Source of the DNA: Amycolatopsis bartoniae | GTDB lineage: Bacteria; Actinomycetota; Actinomycetes; Mycobacteriales; Pseudonocardiaceae | Direction of reading: 5' to 3' | NCBI RefSeq assembly: GCF_014191255.1 | Contig: NZ_JACHWH010000016.1 | Location: 1-64,000 of the forward strand | Length of the DNA: 64,000 nt | Shown: one piece after another, positions 18,666 through 27,819 of the stretch | Numbering within the stretch: position 1 is the first letter of the stretch | Layout: each line of letters starts with the position of its first letter | Position numbers and translations under genes: made by a program | The notes under the pieces: model-generated | Databases searched by the model: none | What the model was told of the DNA's origin: nothing | The model's input: the letters and a program-made list of their open reading frames with translations, nothing else

Positions 18666-19829
18666 CTAAGCGCCCCAGCCGGCCTGGGTGCCGCCGACGC
18701 GGTCGGCGACGATGCCGGCGGCGTAGCCCGAGTCCGCATAGGCGCGCATGGGGTCCTCGGGGAGACCCCGGGACGCGCGCCACTCGGCGAGGGCGGGGCG
18801 CACATCCGTCTGGAAGGCGTCCATCAGGATGGTGTTGGCAGTGAGCACGTCGCCGACGGCCTGAGCCGCCGACAGCGCGTCGCGATCGACGAGAAGGGCT
18901 CGCGCCGTCATCTCCTGCACGTTGAGCACGCTGCGGATCTGCCCGGGGATCTTGTCTTCGATGTTGTGGCACTGGTCGAGCATGAACACGGTGCCGGGGC
19001 CGGCGTAGCCGCCGCCACGGATGACCTCGACGAGGATGCGGAACAGCTGGAAGGGGTCTGCCGCCCCGACGATGAGGTCGTCATCGGCGTAGAAGCGGCT
19101 GTTGAAGTCGAAAGCGCCGAGTTTCCCGAGCCGCAGCAGCTGCATCACGATGAACTCGATGTTGGTGCCCGGGGCGTGGTGACCGGTGTCGAGACAGACC
19201 ATCGCCTTCGGCCCGAGCGCGGTGACCTGGGCGTAGCTGGTGCCCCAGTCGGGAACGTCGGTGTGGTAGAACGCGGGCTCGAAGAACTTGTACTCCAGCA
19301 CCATGCGCTGGTCACCGCCCAGACGCGCGTAGATCTTCTCCAGCGAGTCGGCGAGGCGGTCCTGGCGGGCGCGCATGTCGTCCTGGCCGGGGTAGTTGGT
19401 GCCGTCCGCGAGCCAGATCTTCAGGTCGCGAGACCCGGTCTGGTCCATGATGTCGATGCACTCGAAGTGGTGATCGATCGCCTTCTGCCTGATCCGGTCA
19501 TCGGAGTGCGTGACCGAGCCGAGCTTGTAGTCCTCGTCCTGGAACGTGTTCGAGTTGATCGTGCCCAGCGTCACGCCGTTCTCCTCGGCGTGCTTCGCCA
19601 GCGCGCCGTAGTCCTCGACCCTGTCCCACGGGATGTGCAGCGCCACCGTCGGCGCCAGCCCGGTGTGCTTGTGCACCTGCGCCGCATCGGCGACCTTCTC
19701 GAACGGATTCCGTGGCACCCCCCGCTGCGGGAACACGCGGAACCGCGTACCTGAGTTGCCGAACGCCCACGAGGGCAGCTCGATGGCGAGCTTCGAAAGC
19801 CGGTCGGCGACCGGGCTGAGGATGGTCAT
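18666..19829 (-). CDS. rhaI: L-rhamnose isomerase (RhaI type)
   Basis: TIM-barrel sugar isomerase of 387 residues, converting L-rhamnose to L-rhamnulose (this group also accepts other aldoses). Metal ligands can be matched to the Pseudomonas-type enzyme: Glu in VLEYKFFEPAFYHTD, Asp and His in VCLDTGHHAPGTN and Asp in GAFDFNSRFYADDD. Two ATGs lie six bases apart; I chose the second (19829) because GGAG is six bases before it, while the first overlaps the GGAG. It is the last gene of a leftward train. No rhamnulose kinase or aldolase is in the window, so the physiological sugar is uncertain. 18515-18665 downstream holds nothing recognisable. Confidence 0.85.
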   Translation of the reverse strand: MTILSPVADRLSKLAIELPSWAFGNSGTRFRVFPQRGVPRNPFEKVADAAQVHKHTGLAPTVALHIPWDRVEDYGALAKHAEENGVTLGTINSNTFQDEDYKLGSVTHSDDRIRQKAIDHHFECIDIMDQTGSRDLKIWLADGTNYPGQDDMRARQDRLADSLEKIYARLGGDQRMVLEYKFFEPAFYHTDVPDWGTSYAQVTALGPKAMVCLDTGHHAPGTNIEFIVMQLLRLGKLGAFDFNSRFYADDDLIVGAADPFQLFRILVEVIRGGGYAGPGTVFMLDQCHNIEDKIPGQIRSVLNVQEMTARALLVDRDALSAAQAVGDVLTANTILMDAFQTDVRPALAEWRASRGLPEDPMRAYADSGYAAGIVADRVGGTQAGWGA

Positions 19830-19913
19830 GCGCATCTCCGTGTGAATCGTTTCGGTGGAAGATCGAGCGTGGGACGTGAAGCGCGTCTCTTCGAGGCGAT
19901 GAGGTAAAGAGGT

Positions 19914-19977
19914 CGAGCGAAAGCACCAGGACCGCGCTGCCGGCCCAGCCGATCACCTGCAGGATGACGCCGGTCAT
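19914..19977 (-). pseudogene. Remnant of a small membrane-protein gene
   Basis: From ATG 19977 the minus strand encodes MTGVILQVIGWAGSAVLVL, which looks like the first helix of the small YgjV/CBU_0592-like inner-membrane family. Similarity stops after about 21 residues and the frame then runs into the start of the rhamnose isomerase gene. Either it is the decayed front end of a lost gene or a chance hydrophobic stretch. It is the only content of the gap 19830-20003. Confidence 0.35.
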
Positions 19978-20003
19978 CGATCACCCGGAGACCGGCTCCC
20001 CGA

Positions 20004-20984
20004 TCACCCGTGACGAAGTACCGCCCACGACGGCTCGAGCCGATGCCAGATGAGTTCGGTGGTCTCGAGAGTCCGCGCGGCACTCTCCAGATCGGACCGA
20101 TTGTCGGCGAGGCCCGCCACCACGTCCCGGAAATGGTGCAGGGCGGGGACGAACCCCAGCACGGTCCAGCTGGAGTTCGACGACGTCGGCAGGGTGTAGT
20201 TGGGGCGCCGGACCTCCGCCGGACGATCGGCCGGGCGATACGTGCAGGTGTCGACGTTGTCGACCTGCACGGCGTCCCCTTGCCCGTAGACCTCGACGAA
20301 CTCACCCCGGTGCGTGAAGGAGGCCGTCGTGCAGAAGTCGAACGAGCAGGCCGCACCTCCCTCGGCCCGGGCGACGACACTCACGCTGAGGCCGACGGCC
20401 GGCACGACGTTCAGGACGGCGGAGATCTCGTCCAGCTCACCCACGAGGTACCGCGCGAGATCGATCATGTGTACCGGGTTGTCGATCAGGTAGTGGCGAA
20501 GATCGGCGAGGTACTCGTCGAAGCGGCCCATCGCGAACGTGAAGTGCGCCAAGGAAGGCGAGCCGAATCCCGCGGAACCGATCACCTCCCGGGCACTCTG
20601 GTACGCCGGTGCGAACCGCTTCATGTAGCCGACGACGACCTCGGTCCGCGCCTCGGCGGCGAGCACGGCGAGATCCCGGAGCTCGGAAGCGCGCTGCCCG
20701 CCCGGTTTCTCGCAGAAGACGGGCATCCGGGCCTCGATGCAGCGGGCGAGGATCGGCCGGTAGGCGGCTGGTGGGACGGCCACCACCACGCCGTCGAGTC
20801 CGCCCGCCGCGAGCATGTCCTCGACCGAGGTGTGGTGCCTGCCGGCACCCCAGCGTCCGGCAGTGCTCGCCGCGGACGCCGGCGTCCTGGCGCAGACCGC
20901 GACGAGATCGAACCCGGCCTCGAGGATCGACGGGTACAGGGCGTTGTTCGCGTGCCGGCCCGCGCCCACCACACCGACCCTCAC
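20004..20984 (-). CDS. Gfo/Idh/MocA-family NAD(P)-dependent dehydrogenase
   Basis: Soluble oxidoreductase of 326 residues, usually acting on sugars, inositols or sugar acids. The N-terminal Rossmann motif is VRVGVVGAGRHANNAL, and the conserved cofactor-site segment PVFCEKPGG follows at about residue 95, with NPVHMIDLARYL in the catalytic region. GTG at 20984 overlaps the stop of the upstream binding-protein gene (GTGA), so the two are translated together. The open frame upstream of this GTG belongs to the other gene. It is followed by rhamnose isomerase, which points to sugar metabolism. Substrate unknown. Confidence 0.88.
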   Translation of the reverse strand: MRVGVVGAGRHANNALYPSILEAGFDLVAVCARTPASAASTAGRWGAGRHHTSVEDMLAAGGLDGVVVAVPPAAYRPILARCIEARMPVFCEKPGGQRASELRDLAVLAAEARTEVVVGYMKRFAPAYQSAREVIGSAGFGSPSLAHFTFAMGRFDEYLADLRHYLIDNPVHMIDLARYLVGELDEISAVLNVVPAVGLSVSVVARAEGGAACSFDFCTTASFTHRGEFVEVYGQGDAVQVDNVDTCTYRPADRPAEVRRPNYTLPTSSNSSWTVLGFVPALHHFRDVVAGLADNRSDLESAARTLETTELIWHRLEPSWAVLRHG

Positions 20985-22231
20985 GACGCGCTGGTCCGAT
21001 CCCCTTGCAGGAGCTGATCGATGCGGCTCGCGGCCTCGCCGAAGACCTCCGCCAGGCCATCCGGCTGCTCGTACGCCCGCACGATGGCCGCCGACCACAG
21101 GCTCGCGACATCGAGGTACTCCGGCATGGGAGTGGGCAGCACCCGGGCGGTCGTACGGAGGATCTCGAGGCTGTTGTCACCGAAACCGTTCCACCGGGAG
21201 GCGGCGGCGCGGAACGCGTCATCGTCCCAAGTGCTCTGCCGCGTCGGGTTCATGTTCCCCTCCAGCGCCGCCCGCGCGAGAAAGGCCGGAGAGCTGGCCC
21301 ATTCGATGAACCTCCAGGCACCGGCCTTGTCGCGGGAGGCGCTGTTCATCACCAGCGACCAGGTCCACATGTTCGCCTCTCGCTCACCGCCGGGTCCCAG
21401 CGGCGGCCTGGTGTACGCGACCCGCCCGCGAACCGCCGAGCCGGCTCCCTCGAAAAAGGCGACGTAGTGGTCGGAGTCGACGATCATGCCGTACCGGCCG
21501 GCCGCGAAGTCGCGGGCGACGTCGAGCCAGTGGCCGCCGGGGAACCGCGCCGGCCCGGACGCCCTCGCCGCCGTGAGGAAGTCCCGGGTCGCGGCGAGCA
21601 CTGCCGGACTGGCCAGCGCGCTGCGGCCCGCGTCGTCGAAGTCCGTCGCGCCGTACGACCACACCTGGGTCGCGTAGCCGGTGTACATCGTGTGCCAGGT
21701 GTCGGTTCCGCGCTGCGCGAATCCGCGGACGCCGGGCACGCTTTCCGCGATCCGCGCGGCAGCGGCGAAGTACTCCTCCCACGTCGCCGGCGGCTCGCTG
21801 AGACCTGCCTGCTCCAGCACGTCCGGCAGGTACGCCAGGTTGTAGGTCTCCCAGTTGACCGGGATCTCCAGCAAGGGACCGGATCCGAGGGAGTCGCCAC
21901 GCCGCCCCGTCCAGCGGTTGCCGGCCAGCAGGGACGGCAGGAAGTCGTCCGGCCGGTAGTCGTCGCCGCACGAGTCGAGGTACGAGTCGAGGGGTTCGAC
22001 GATGCCCTCGCCGGCGAGCTTCCACATCGAGACGGGTCCCGACATGAACACATCCGGCGCGGACTCCCCGCGAAGCCGGCTGCGCAGCGCGTCGAGCGTA
22101 TTCGTGACGTAATCCGTTTCGGGAATGATCTCGAGCGCCACGGAGTCCCCCGTGAGCTCCTCGTACTCGCTGACGTGCCGCGCGAGAGTGGCGACATACG
22201 CGTCGTTGTCGGGGCCGATGAAGCGGACCAC
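20981..22231 (-). CDS. Sugar-type solute-binding protein without signal peptide
   Basis: 416 residues of the family-1 extracellular binding protein fold: NDAYVATLARHVSEYEELTG, then APDVFMSGPVSMWKLAGEG, VNWETYNLAYLPDVLEQAG and PATWEEYFAAAARIAESV. The mature domain starts almost at the GTG (22231, AAGGAGA about 10 bases before). No signal peptide, Tat motif or lipobox exists in this or the longer in-frame start, so as written it would stay in the cytoplasm. Matching sugar permeases (MalF/MalG-like) are also missing; its neighbours are a NitT/TauT-type permease and ATPase. It may be an intracellular sugar sensor, or the 5' end may have been lost. Overlaps the dehydrogenase by GTGA. Confidence 0.82.
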   Translation of the reverse strand: MVRFIGPDNDAYVATLARHVSEYEELTGDSVALEIIPETDYVTNTLDALRSRLRGESAPDVFMSGPVSMWKLAGEGIVEPLDSYLDSCGDDYRPDDFLPSLLAGNRWTGRRGDSLGSGPLLEIPVNWETYNLAYLPDVLEQAGLSEPPATWEEYFAAAARIAESVPGVRGFAQRGTDTWHTMYTGYATQVWSYGATDFDDAGRSALASPAVLAATRDFLTAARASGPARFPGGHWLDVARDFAAGRYGMIVDSDHYVAFFEGAGSAVRGRVAYTRPPLGPGGEREANMWTWSLVMNSASRDKAGAWRFIEWASSPAFLARAALEGNMNPTRQSTWDDDAFRAAASRWNGFGDNSLEILRTTARVLPTPMPEYLDVASLWSAAIVRAYEQPDGLAEVFGEAASRIDQLLQGDRTSAS

Positions 22232-22307
22232 GTTCTGATGTCTCCTTCGAATGCTTCGGCATTGGTGCCGAGAGGAACGGTGGAGGGAGGTCGGTGCACG
22301 CCGGTCG

Positions 22308-23936
22308 TCAGACCGAGAACCGGCGGCGCGCACGTTCATGGAGTACCGCGACGATTTCGTAAAGCACGATCACGGTCACCGTCACGACGACCACGTCGGC
22401 CCAGAGCCGGGTGTAGTCGAAGGTCGAGGTGGCGGTCGTCATGGCCTCCGATATCCCGTTTCCGGTGACGAGCCACTCGGCCACCAGCGCACCGAAGAGC
22501 GCGAGCGGGATGCTGATCCGCGCCGCGTTGAGGATTCCCGGCACGGCTCCGGGGATCCTGACGAAGCGCAGAACCGCCCATCGGCCGCCGCTGTAGACGC
22601 TGACGACGTCGATCGTCGAGCGCGACCGCTCCTCGAGCGCGGTGACGATCACGATCATCGCCGGGAAGAAGACCACCAGGAGTCCGGTGACGACGATGAA
22701 CGCGGCCCCTCGGCCGCAGATGGCCACGAGCAGCGGGATGAACGCGATCTGCGGCACGCACTGCGAGGCGATGAGGAGCGGGAGACCCAGCCGCAGCAGG
22801 ACCGGGAAGCTCACGAGCACGCAGCCGGCAATGAACGCGGCGACCATCCCGGCCGTGAAGATCATGCCGGTGTCGCGCATCGTGAGGAGCCAGTCCGAGA
22901 CCAGGGCCTCGCGGTGCGCGGCCGCAGCGCGATGGCTGGTCAGGTAGTTCAGGACGGCCACGGGGGACTTGAACACCAGCCGGCTCGCGCCGCCGAACAG
23001 GACCAGCCCCACCCAGATCACGATCAACGCGATCACCGGGGTGAGCAGCTCGATCACCGTCCGAAGAGGACCGGTGCCTGGCGCGCCCGTGGTGGCGGCC
23101 TGGCCCTCCACGGGATCCACGTGCAGCCGGCGACCGACAGCCGTGATCGCCCCGTAGAGAACACCGCCGATCAGGGTGGCGACGATGGCCACGCCCCAGG
23201 TCTGGGCGGTCTGCAACTTCTGCTGGCTCACGACGAGCGCGACTCCCAGGCCGTGGTCGGCACCGCTGAACTCTGCTACCAGCGCTCCCAGCAGCGCCCC
23301 GGGACCGGCGATGCGCATGCCGGCGATGATGTTGGGCAGAGCCGAGCGGAGCCCGACCTTCAGCAGGATCTGCAGCCGGCCGCCGCCCGCGACATGCACG
23401 ATCGCGGCCGTGTCCGCCGGGGTGGCGCGAAGCCCGGCCAGGACGCCGATGAGCATCGGGAAGAACGAAAAGAGGACCGCCATCGTGATCCGTGTCGGCG
23501 GCCCGGAGCCTTCGAGGCTCGAGATGAGCGGGAGCAGCGCCGGCAGGGGAAGGCAGTAGATCGCGAGGGCGATGCGTGACACGGAACGTTCGAGGAGACC
23601 GGTCAGCGACCCCACCGCGCCGAACACGAGGCTGATCACCAGGGCGATCGCGAAGCCCTCGAGTGCCGTGACCACCGTGGGGGCGGCGTTGCCGAGGTAG
23701 TAGGAGACGTTCGAGATCAGATCGTCGATCACGCTCACCGGCGTCGGCACGGAGCCGGCAGGGAGAAGGCCCGACGCCGCCACGACCCACCACAACGCGA
23801 TGGCGAGCGCGAATCCTCCGACTGTCCACACGGGACGCGGGATCTGCCGTACCGGACGAGTCCGGCCGCGCGCGATCAGCGAGGTCTCCGGTCCGGCGGC
23901 GGCCTGGATCGTCTGCGTGGTCTCCAGGCGTGTCAT
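22308..23936 (-). CDS. ABC transporter permease, two SsuC/TauC-type domains fused
   Basis: Integral membrane protein of 542 residues made of two tandem binding-protein-dependent permease domains (about 35-265 and 290-540). Each half has about six helices and its own cytoplasmic coupling segment: VHVAGGGRLQILLKVGLRSA in the first and VYSGGRWAVLRFVRIPGAVP in the second. In most relatives the permease is a homodimer or two genes, so the fusion supplies both halves in one chain. The ATG lies one base after the ATPase stop. It serves the NMT1-type binding protein encoded upstream in the same train. Confidence 0.9.
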   Translation of the reverse strand: MTRLETTQTIQAAAGPETSLIARGRTRPVRQIPRPVWTVGGFALAIALWWVVAASGLLPAGSVPTPVSVIDDLISNVSYYLGNAAPTVVTALEGFAIALVISLVFGAVGSLTGLLERSVSRIALAIYCLPLPALLPLISSLEGSGPPTRITMAVLFSFFPMLIGVLAGLRATPADTAAIVHVAGGGRLQILLKVGLRSALPNIIAGMRIAGPGALLGALVAEFSGADHGLGVALVVSQQKLQTAQTWGVAIVATLIGGVLYGAITAVGRRLHVDPVEGQAATTGAPGTGPLRTVIELLTPVIALIVIWVGLVLFGGASRLVFKSPVAVLNYLTSHRAAAAHREALVSDWLLTMRDTGMIFTAGMVAAFIAGCVLVSFPVLLRLGLPLLIASQCVPQIAFIPLLVAICGRGAAFIVVTGLLVVFFPAMIVIVTALEERSRSTIDVVSVYSGGRWAVLRFVRIPGAVPGILNAARISIPLALFGALVAEWLVTGNGISEAMTTATSTFDYTRLWADVVVVTVTVIVLYEIVAVLHERARRRFSV

Positions 23937-23937
23937 G

Positions 23938-24735
23938 TCAGGCGCTCCCCACGGCGGCCGGCTGAGCCGAATCGTCCTCGAACAGAAGCTGGCTGAGCTC
24001 GTCGACGAGGTGATGGAACTCCGGGCTCCGCATCATTTCCGGCACGCGGGGGCGAGGCAGGTCGATGGGAACGATGCGCAGGATGCGACCGGGACGCGGC
24101 GTCATGACGACGACGACGTCGGACAGGAAGATCGCCTCCGAGATCCCGTGCGTGACGAGCAAGGTCGTCGATGGCCGCTCGGTCCAGATCCGCTGGAGCT
24201 CGAGGTTCAGCCGTTGCCGGGTCATGTCGTCGAGCGCTCCGAACGGCTCGTCGAGCAGCAGGATCTCGGGTTCGAAGGCCAGGGCGCGCGCGATCGAGAC
24301 GCGCTGCCGCATGCCCCCCGAGAGCTGGCTGGGGCGAGCCTTTTCGAACCCCCGGAGACCCACCAGATCGACGATCTCCTGAATGGCCGCCTGCCCGGGT
24401 CGTCGTCCGGCGACTTCGAGCGGCAGACTGATGTTGTCCGTCACGGTCCGCCACGGCAGCAGCGCGGAGTCCTGGAACGCCACGCCCAGCCGGCCCCGCT
24501 TGCGCACGACGGACGGATTCTCCCCCCTGATCTCGACTGTTCCGCTGCTCGGGCGGTCGAGATCGGCGAGGAGACGCAGGATCGTCGACTTCCCGCACCC
24601 GGAGCGCCCGATCAAGCTCACGAACTGGCTCTCCGCCACCGTCAAGCTGACACCGCCGAGCGCGTCGACGCGCTGTCGCCTCGTCATGAAGGTCTTGGTC
24701 ACGTCGTCGAGCTGAATCCCCGCGGTCGCAGCCAT
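23938..24735 (-). CDS. NitT/TauT-type ABC transporter ATPase
   Basis: Cytoplasmic ATPase of 265 residues. Walker [10 protein letters not shown] at 43-51, Q-loop in [12 protein letters not shown], signature LSGGMRQR, Walker [13 protein letters not shown] and the H-loop in [10 protein letters not shown] are all present. The set [12 protein letters not shown] and DEPFGALD is typical of SsuB/TauB/NrtD-like proteins. It starts 24 bases after the XRE-cupin gene and ends one base before the permease gene. It energises import of the substrate bound by the lipoprotein at 25374-26453. Confidence 0.93.
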   Translation of the reverse strand: MAATAGIQLDDVTKTFMTRRQRVDALGGVSLTVAESQFVSLIGRSGCGKSTILRLLADLDRPSSGTVEIRGENPSVVRKRGRLGVAFQDSALLPWRTVTDNISLPLEVAGRRPGQAAIQEIVDLVGLRGFEKARPSQLSGGMRQRVSIARALAFEPEILLLDEPFGALDDMTRQRLNLELQRIWTERPSTTLLVTHGISEAIFLSDVVVVMTPRPGRILRIVPIDLPRPRVPEMMRSPEFHHLVDELSQLLFEDDSAQPAAVGSA

Positions 24736-24759
24736 TCGGTCCCTCCTTCTGTTCTGTGG

Positions 24760-25377
24760 TCAGTGCTGGAAGTTGCCGACAATGAGAACTTCCGCCGTTT
24801 CGCCGCCCACCAGCTGCCAGCGGTGTGCGATGTCGCCGTCGTGGTTCAGCGCGTCACCCGGACCCAGTTCGATCGGGTCCCTTCCCTCGAACTCGACACG
24901 GAGCTGGCCGCGGATGACATAGACGAAGTCCTCGCCGTCGTGCGTGAACCAGTCCTGCGGCGGATCCGACGGGGTGATCAGATAGCGATGCGCCTTCAGC
25001 CGGCGGCCGGGGCCGCCTCGCGTCAGGAGCCTCGGCCGCTGGGCGTCCTCGCGCTGCGCTGCGGGCATCTCCTGGCCCGTTCCGGCGCGGGTCACCATGA
25101 TCGAGGCCGAGCTCACGGGGAGAAGTCCGTTCGGTGTCGTCCCCAGCACTTCGGCGAGCCGGTAGAGGCGGGGCAGACTGATGGAGGACTGCCCCTTCTC
25201 CACCTGCGTGATGAACGAGGCGGAGACGCCCAGCCGAGCGGCGAGCTCCTTGCCCGTCATGCCCAGTTCGCGACGCCGGCGCCGCACGGCGGCGCCGACG
25301 TCGCGGGCGAAAGCATCCGTCGCGCCGTCGGAGGCGCTCGGCTTCATCGGTCCGGGGGTGGGTTCTTCGGTGCTCAC
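24760..25377 (-). CDS. XRE-family regulator with C-terminal cupin domain
   Basis: Regulator of 205 residues. The HTH at about 35-85 reads RRRRELGMTGKELAARLGVSASFITQVEKGQSS, and the C-terminal half is a cupin (HDGEDFVYVIRGQLRVEFEG, LGPGDALNHDGDIAHRW), where metal or small ligands may bind. This architecture is that of PuuR-like regulators, which often sit inside the operon they control. The GTG start overlaps the stop of the binding-protein gene (GTGA); an ATG at residue 12 is an alternative. It probably represses the train and acts at the inverted repeat over the -10 at 27562-27582 (inference). Confidence 0.88.
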   Translation of the reverse strand: MSTEEPTPGPMKPSASDGATDAFARDVGAAVRRRRRELGMTGKELAARLGVSASFITQVEKGQSSISLPRLYRLAEVLGTTPNGLLPVSSASIMVTRAGTGQEMPAAQREDAQRPRLLTRGGPGRRLKAHRYLITPSDPPQDWFTHDGEDFVYVIRGQLRVEFEGRDPIELGPGDALNHDGDIAHRWQLVGGETAEVLIVGNFQH

Positions 25378-26453
25378 GACAGCGTCTTGAGTTCCGGGTG
25401 TTCCTGGTAGACCGCGGTGAGCAGGGAGAGATCGAACAGATCCGCCGCCGTCGTGTGGACGCCGCTCAGCGCCAAGGTCCTGACCGTCGCCTGCTGCAGT
25501 TCGTCGGTGACGGTGAAGATGCCGTTCTTTTCGGTGTCGGCCGTCTTCATCAGGACGATTTCGGCTTCGTTGCACCCCAGCTGGTTGTCCAGCGAGAACT
25601 TCAAGGACTTCCCGTAGTTGTCCACCGCCAGGCTTGCGCCCTCCTTCGGATCGGCGATGTTGTCGCGCCAACCCATGATGTCGGCCCGCAACGCCGCCTT
25701 GAGCAGGTCCGCGGACTCGGAGATCTGGTCCGTGGACGCGACGTAGGTCTGGGTGACGGTGGACCAGTTGAATTCCGCGAACATCATCACGGCCGGCTCG
25801 TGCCCGGACTGCTGGAGACTGATCGGTGAGTTCGTCGAGTAGTCCAGGATCCCGTCCACCTGACCGGCGACGAGCGGGGCCGGGTCGTACTGGAACGGGA
25901 CGATCGTCACCTCGCTCGCCGTGACTCCGTTGACATCGAGGAAGGCCTGCATGAAAGGCTTGTCGGCGTCGGCGACGGCGATCGTCTTCCCCTTCAGGTC
26001 GGCGGGTGTCTTCAGCGGTTTGCCGGCCAGCGAGACGATGCAGCGCGGATCCTCCTGGTACATCGCGCCGATGATCCGGAACGAGGCACCGTTCGCGTTG
26101 GCTCCGACGATCTCCGTCGGCGACGACACCCCGAACTGCGCCGACCCGTTGGCCAGTTGTGTCAGCACGGAGACCGCCGACGGGCCTCCGGGGATGAACT
26201 TGACCGACGTGAAGCCGACCTGCTTGTAGTACCCCTTCGTGTCAGCAACGTACGAACCCGCCTGCGTGACGTCGTACAGCCAGGAGAAGGCGTAGTTGAG
26301 CTCTCCCAGACCTCCGTCCGCGGTGCCACCCGAACCCGAGTTCGCCGGCGTGCCGCAGGCGGCGAGCGCGAATCCGGCGGTCGTGGCGAGGCCGAGCCTC
26401 AGCATTCCGCGACGCGACATCGTGCCGCGGGAGAGGTCCAGTTGATCGGTCAT
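25374..26453 (-). CDS. NMT1/SsuA-type substrate-binding lipoprotein
   Basis: ABC transporter binding protein of 359 residues. The leader has a twin-arginine motif (MSRRGMLRLGLATTAG) and a lipobox ending LAAC, so it should be exported by Tat and lipid-anchored outside the cell. The mature domain has the NMT1/THI5-like fold: YVADTKGYYKQVGFTSVKFI, QFGVSSPTEIV, LKGKTIAVADADKP and VDGILDYSTNSPI. Relatives bind riboflavin, pyrimidine precursors, aromatic sulfonates or taurine. Its place directly after a deaminase gene suggests a purine- or pterin-like base (inference). Ends in a GTGA overlap with the XRE-cupin gene. Confidence 0.9.
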   Translation of the reverse strand: MTDQLDLSRGTMSRRGMLRLGLATTAGFALAACGTPANSGSGGTADGGLGELNYAFSWLYDVTQAGSYVADTKGYYKQVGFTSVKFIPGGPSAVSVLTQLANGSAQFGVSSPTEIVGANANGASFRIIGAMYQEDPRCIVSLAGKPLKTPADLKGKTIAVADADKPFMQAFLDVNGVTASEVTIVPFQYDPAPLVAGQVDGILDYSTNSPISLQQSGHEPAVMMFAEFNWSTVTQTYVASTDQISESADLLKAALRADIMGWRDNIADPKEGASLAVDNYGKSLKFSLDNQLGCNEAEIVLMKTADTEKNGIFTVTDELQQATVRTLALSGVHTTAADLFDLSLLTAVYQEHPELKTLS

Positions 26454-26464
26454 GGCCTTCGTCC

Positions 26465-27538
26465 CTACTGGTTGTCGGCGCCATAGGCGACCGGGCGGAG
26501 ACGCTCGAGCTCGGCAGTGAACTCGGCGCGGAGGCGTCCGACGGTGGCGTCGTCCGCGAAGCTGGCATCGATACCCGCCAGCGCGTACTTCTCGGCGTCC
26601 TCGACTGTCCATTCGAGATGGACGGCCGCGTCGATGAAGTCCTCGTGCAGCTCCGGGCCGATGAGGGCCGGGTCGTCGGAGTTGAGGCACATGTTGAGCC
26701 CGGCGGCAGCCATGGCCGCGACATCGCGCCGCCGGCCTTCGACCTCGAGCTCGGGGTAGTCGATGAACCAGCACGCCGAATACGGGATCTGCGAGGCCAC
26801 GGTCCGGGCGAGCAGCGCGGGGTCGAGCAAGGCCGCGTACCCGTGGTCGATGCGATCCACCCCGAGGAGGTCCAGGCACTCGACCATCTCGGTGAAGTCG
26901 CCGTGCTCGCCGGCGTGCGCGGTGAGCTTGAGGCCCGCGGCGCGCGCGAGGTCGTAGGCCGCGACGAACTCTGCCGGCCGTCCAGCTTTTTCGTCGCCGT
27001 CGAGCCCGATGGCGACGACCTCGGGGTGGGGGTGTGCGAGTACGTCGCGGACGAGGTTCAGCGCAGCCTCGCCGCCGAACTGACGGTTGATCGCGACCAC
27101 GATCCGCGAGACGACGCCGGCCTCTTCCTGGGCTGCACGCGCCCCGGCGAGGATCCCGCCCACCATCTCGTCGTAGGTCAGTCCGGGATGGTTCTGCGGG
27201 TTGAAGGCGATCTCGCGATATCGAAGACCTCCCTCGGCCGCCGTCACGAGGCTCTCGTACGTGACGGCCTCGAAGTCGCCGGCCGTCTGCATCGACCTGC
27301 ACACGGCGAGGTAGATCTCAAGACCTTCGTCGAAGTTCAGGAAGCGATAGCGGTCGCCCCCGTCCCGAGCTCCGGCGGGGAGAGCGACGCCGTGTCGCTC
27401 GGCGAGACGGACCGCTGTCTTCGGCGGGACACACCCCTCCAGGTGGCAGTGGACCTCGGCCTTCGGCAGCGCGCGGAGGTAGTCCGCGCTCAGACGGCGC
27501 CGGACGATCGATCCCGTCGGGTTGGGCACTGCGCTCAC
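26465..27538 (-). CDS. Adenosine-deaminase-family amidohydrolase
   Basis: Zinc amidohydrolase of 357 residues that hydrolytically deaminates a purine (adenosine, adenine or a substituted relative). Catalytic elements: EVHCHLEG (His30, His32), the Zn-site His and proton-shuttling Glu in TAHAGEHGDF, HGYAALLDP and NSDDPALIG. GTG at 27538 has GGAG five bases before it. First gene of the leftward train, followed after 11 bp by the binding lipoprotein, so import and deamination look linked. The sequence alone does not decide between adenosine and adenine deaminase or a newer specificity. Confidence 0.88.
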   Translation of the reverse strand: MSAVPNPTGSIVRRRLSADYLRALPKAEVHCHLEGCVPPKTAVRLAERHGVALPAGARDGGDRYRFLNFDEGLEIYLAVCRSMQTAGDFEAVTYESLVTAAEGGLRYREIAFNPQNHPGLTYDEMVGGILAGARAAQEEAGVVSRIVVAINRQFGGEAALNLVRDVLAHPHPEVVAIGLDGDEKAGRPAEFVAAYDLARAAGLKLTAHAGEHGDFTEMVECLDLLGVDRIDHGYAALLDPALLARTVASQIPYSACWFIDYPELEVEGRRRDVAAMAAAGLNMCLNSDDPALIGPELHEDFIDAAVHLEWTVEDAEKYALAGIDASFADDATVGRLRAEFTAELERLRPVAYGADNQ

Positions 27539-27561
27539 ACCGTCTCCTCTTCTTCAAGGTG

Positions 27562-27595
27562 CAGTGAGATTAAGTGGCACTGAATTCTTTGTCAA
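27562..27595 (-). promoter_or_regulatory. Promoter with overlapping operator for the deaminase/ABC operon
   Basis: On the minus strand TTGACA (27595-27590) and TAATCT (27572-27567) are separated by exactly 17 bp, close to a consensus vegetative promoter and rare in such GC-rich DNA. An inverted repeat CAGTG...CACTG (27562-27582) covers the -10, a good position for a repressor; the operon's own XRE-cupin protein is the natural candidate. The deaminase start is 24 bp downstream of the repeat. Confidence 0.65.
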
Positions 27596-27819
27596 TGAAA
27601 CGATTTAACCTAGTCTCGGTGCGAGCAGTGGGTTCCCGTCTCCGTGGAGTGCCGAGCCCGCTGGGTACCGAATCACCAGCTCGGCACGAATGAAGCCAGG
27701 CTTAACCGCCAGCTCAGCAGCCGCCGGGTCGCCCGGCGATTCCGGCCAGGCAGGCGCGGATCATCAGGCGTCCCGAGCGGTGCAGGTGAACTGACTGTTG
27801 GCGGCACGTTACCAGATCT

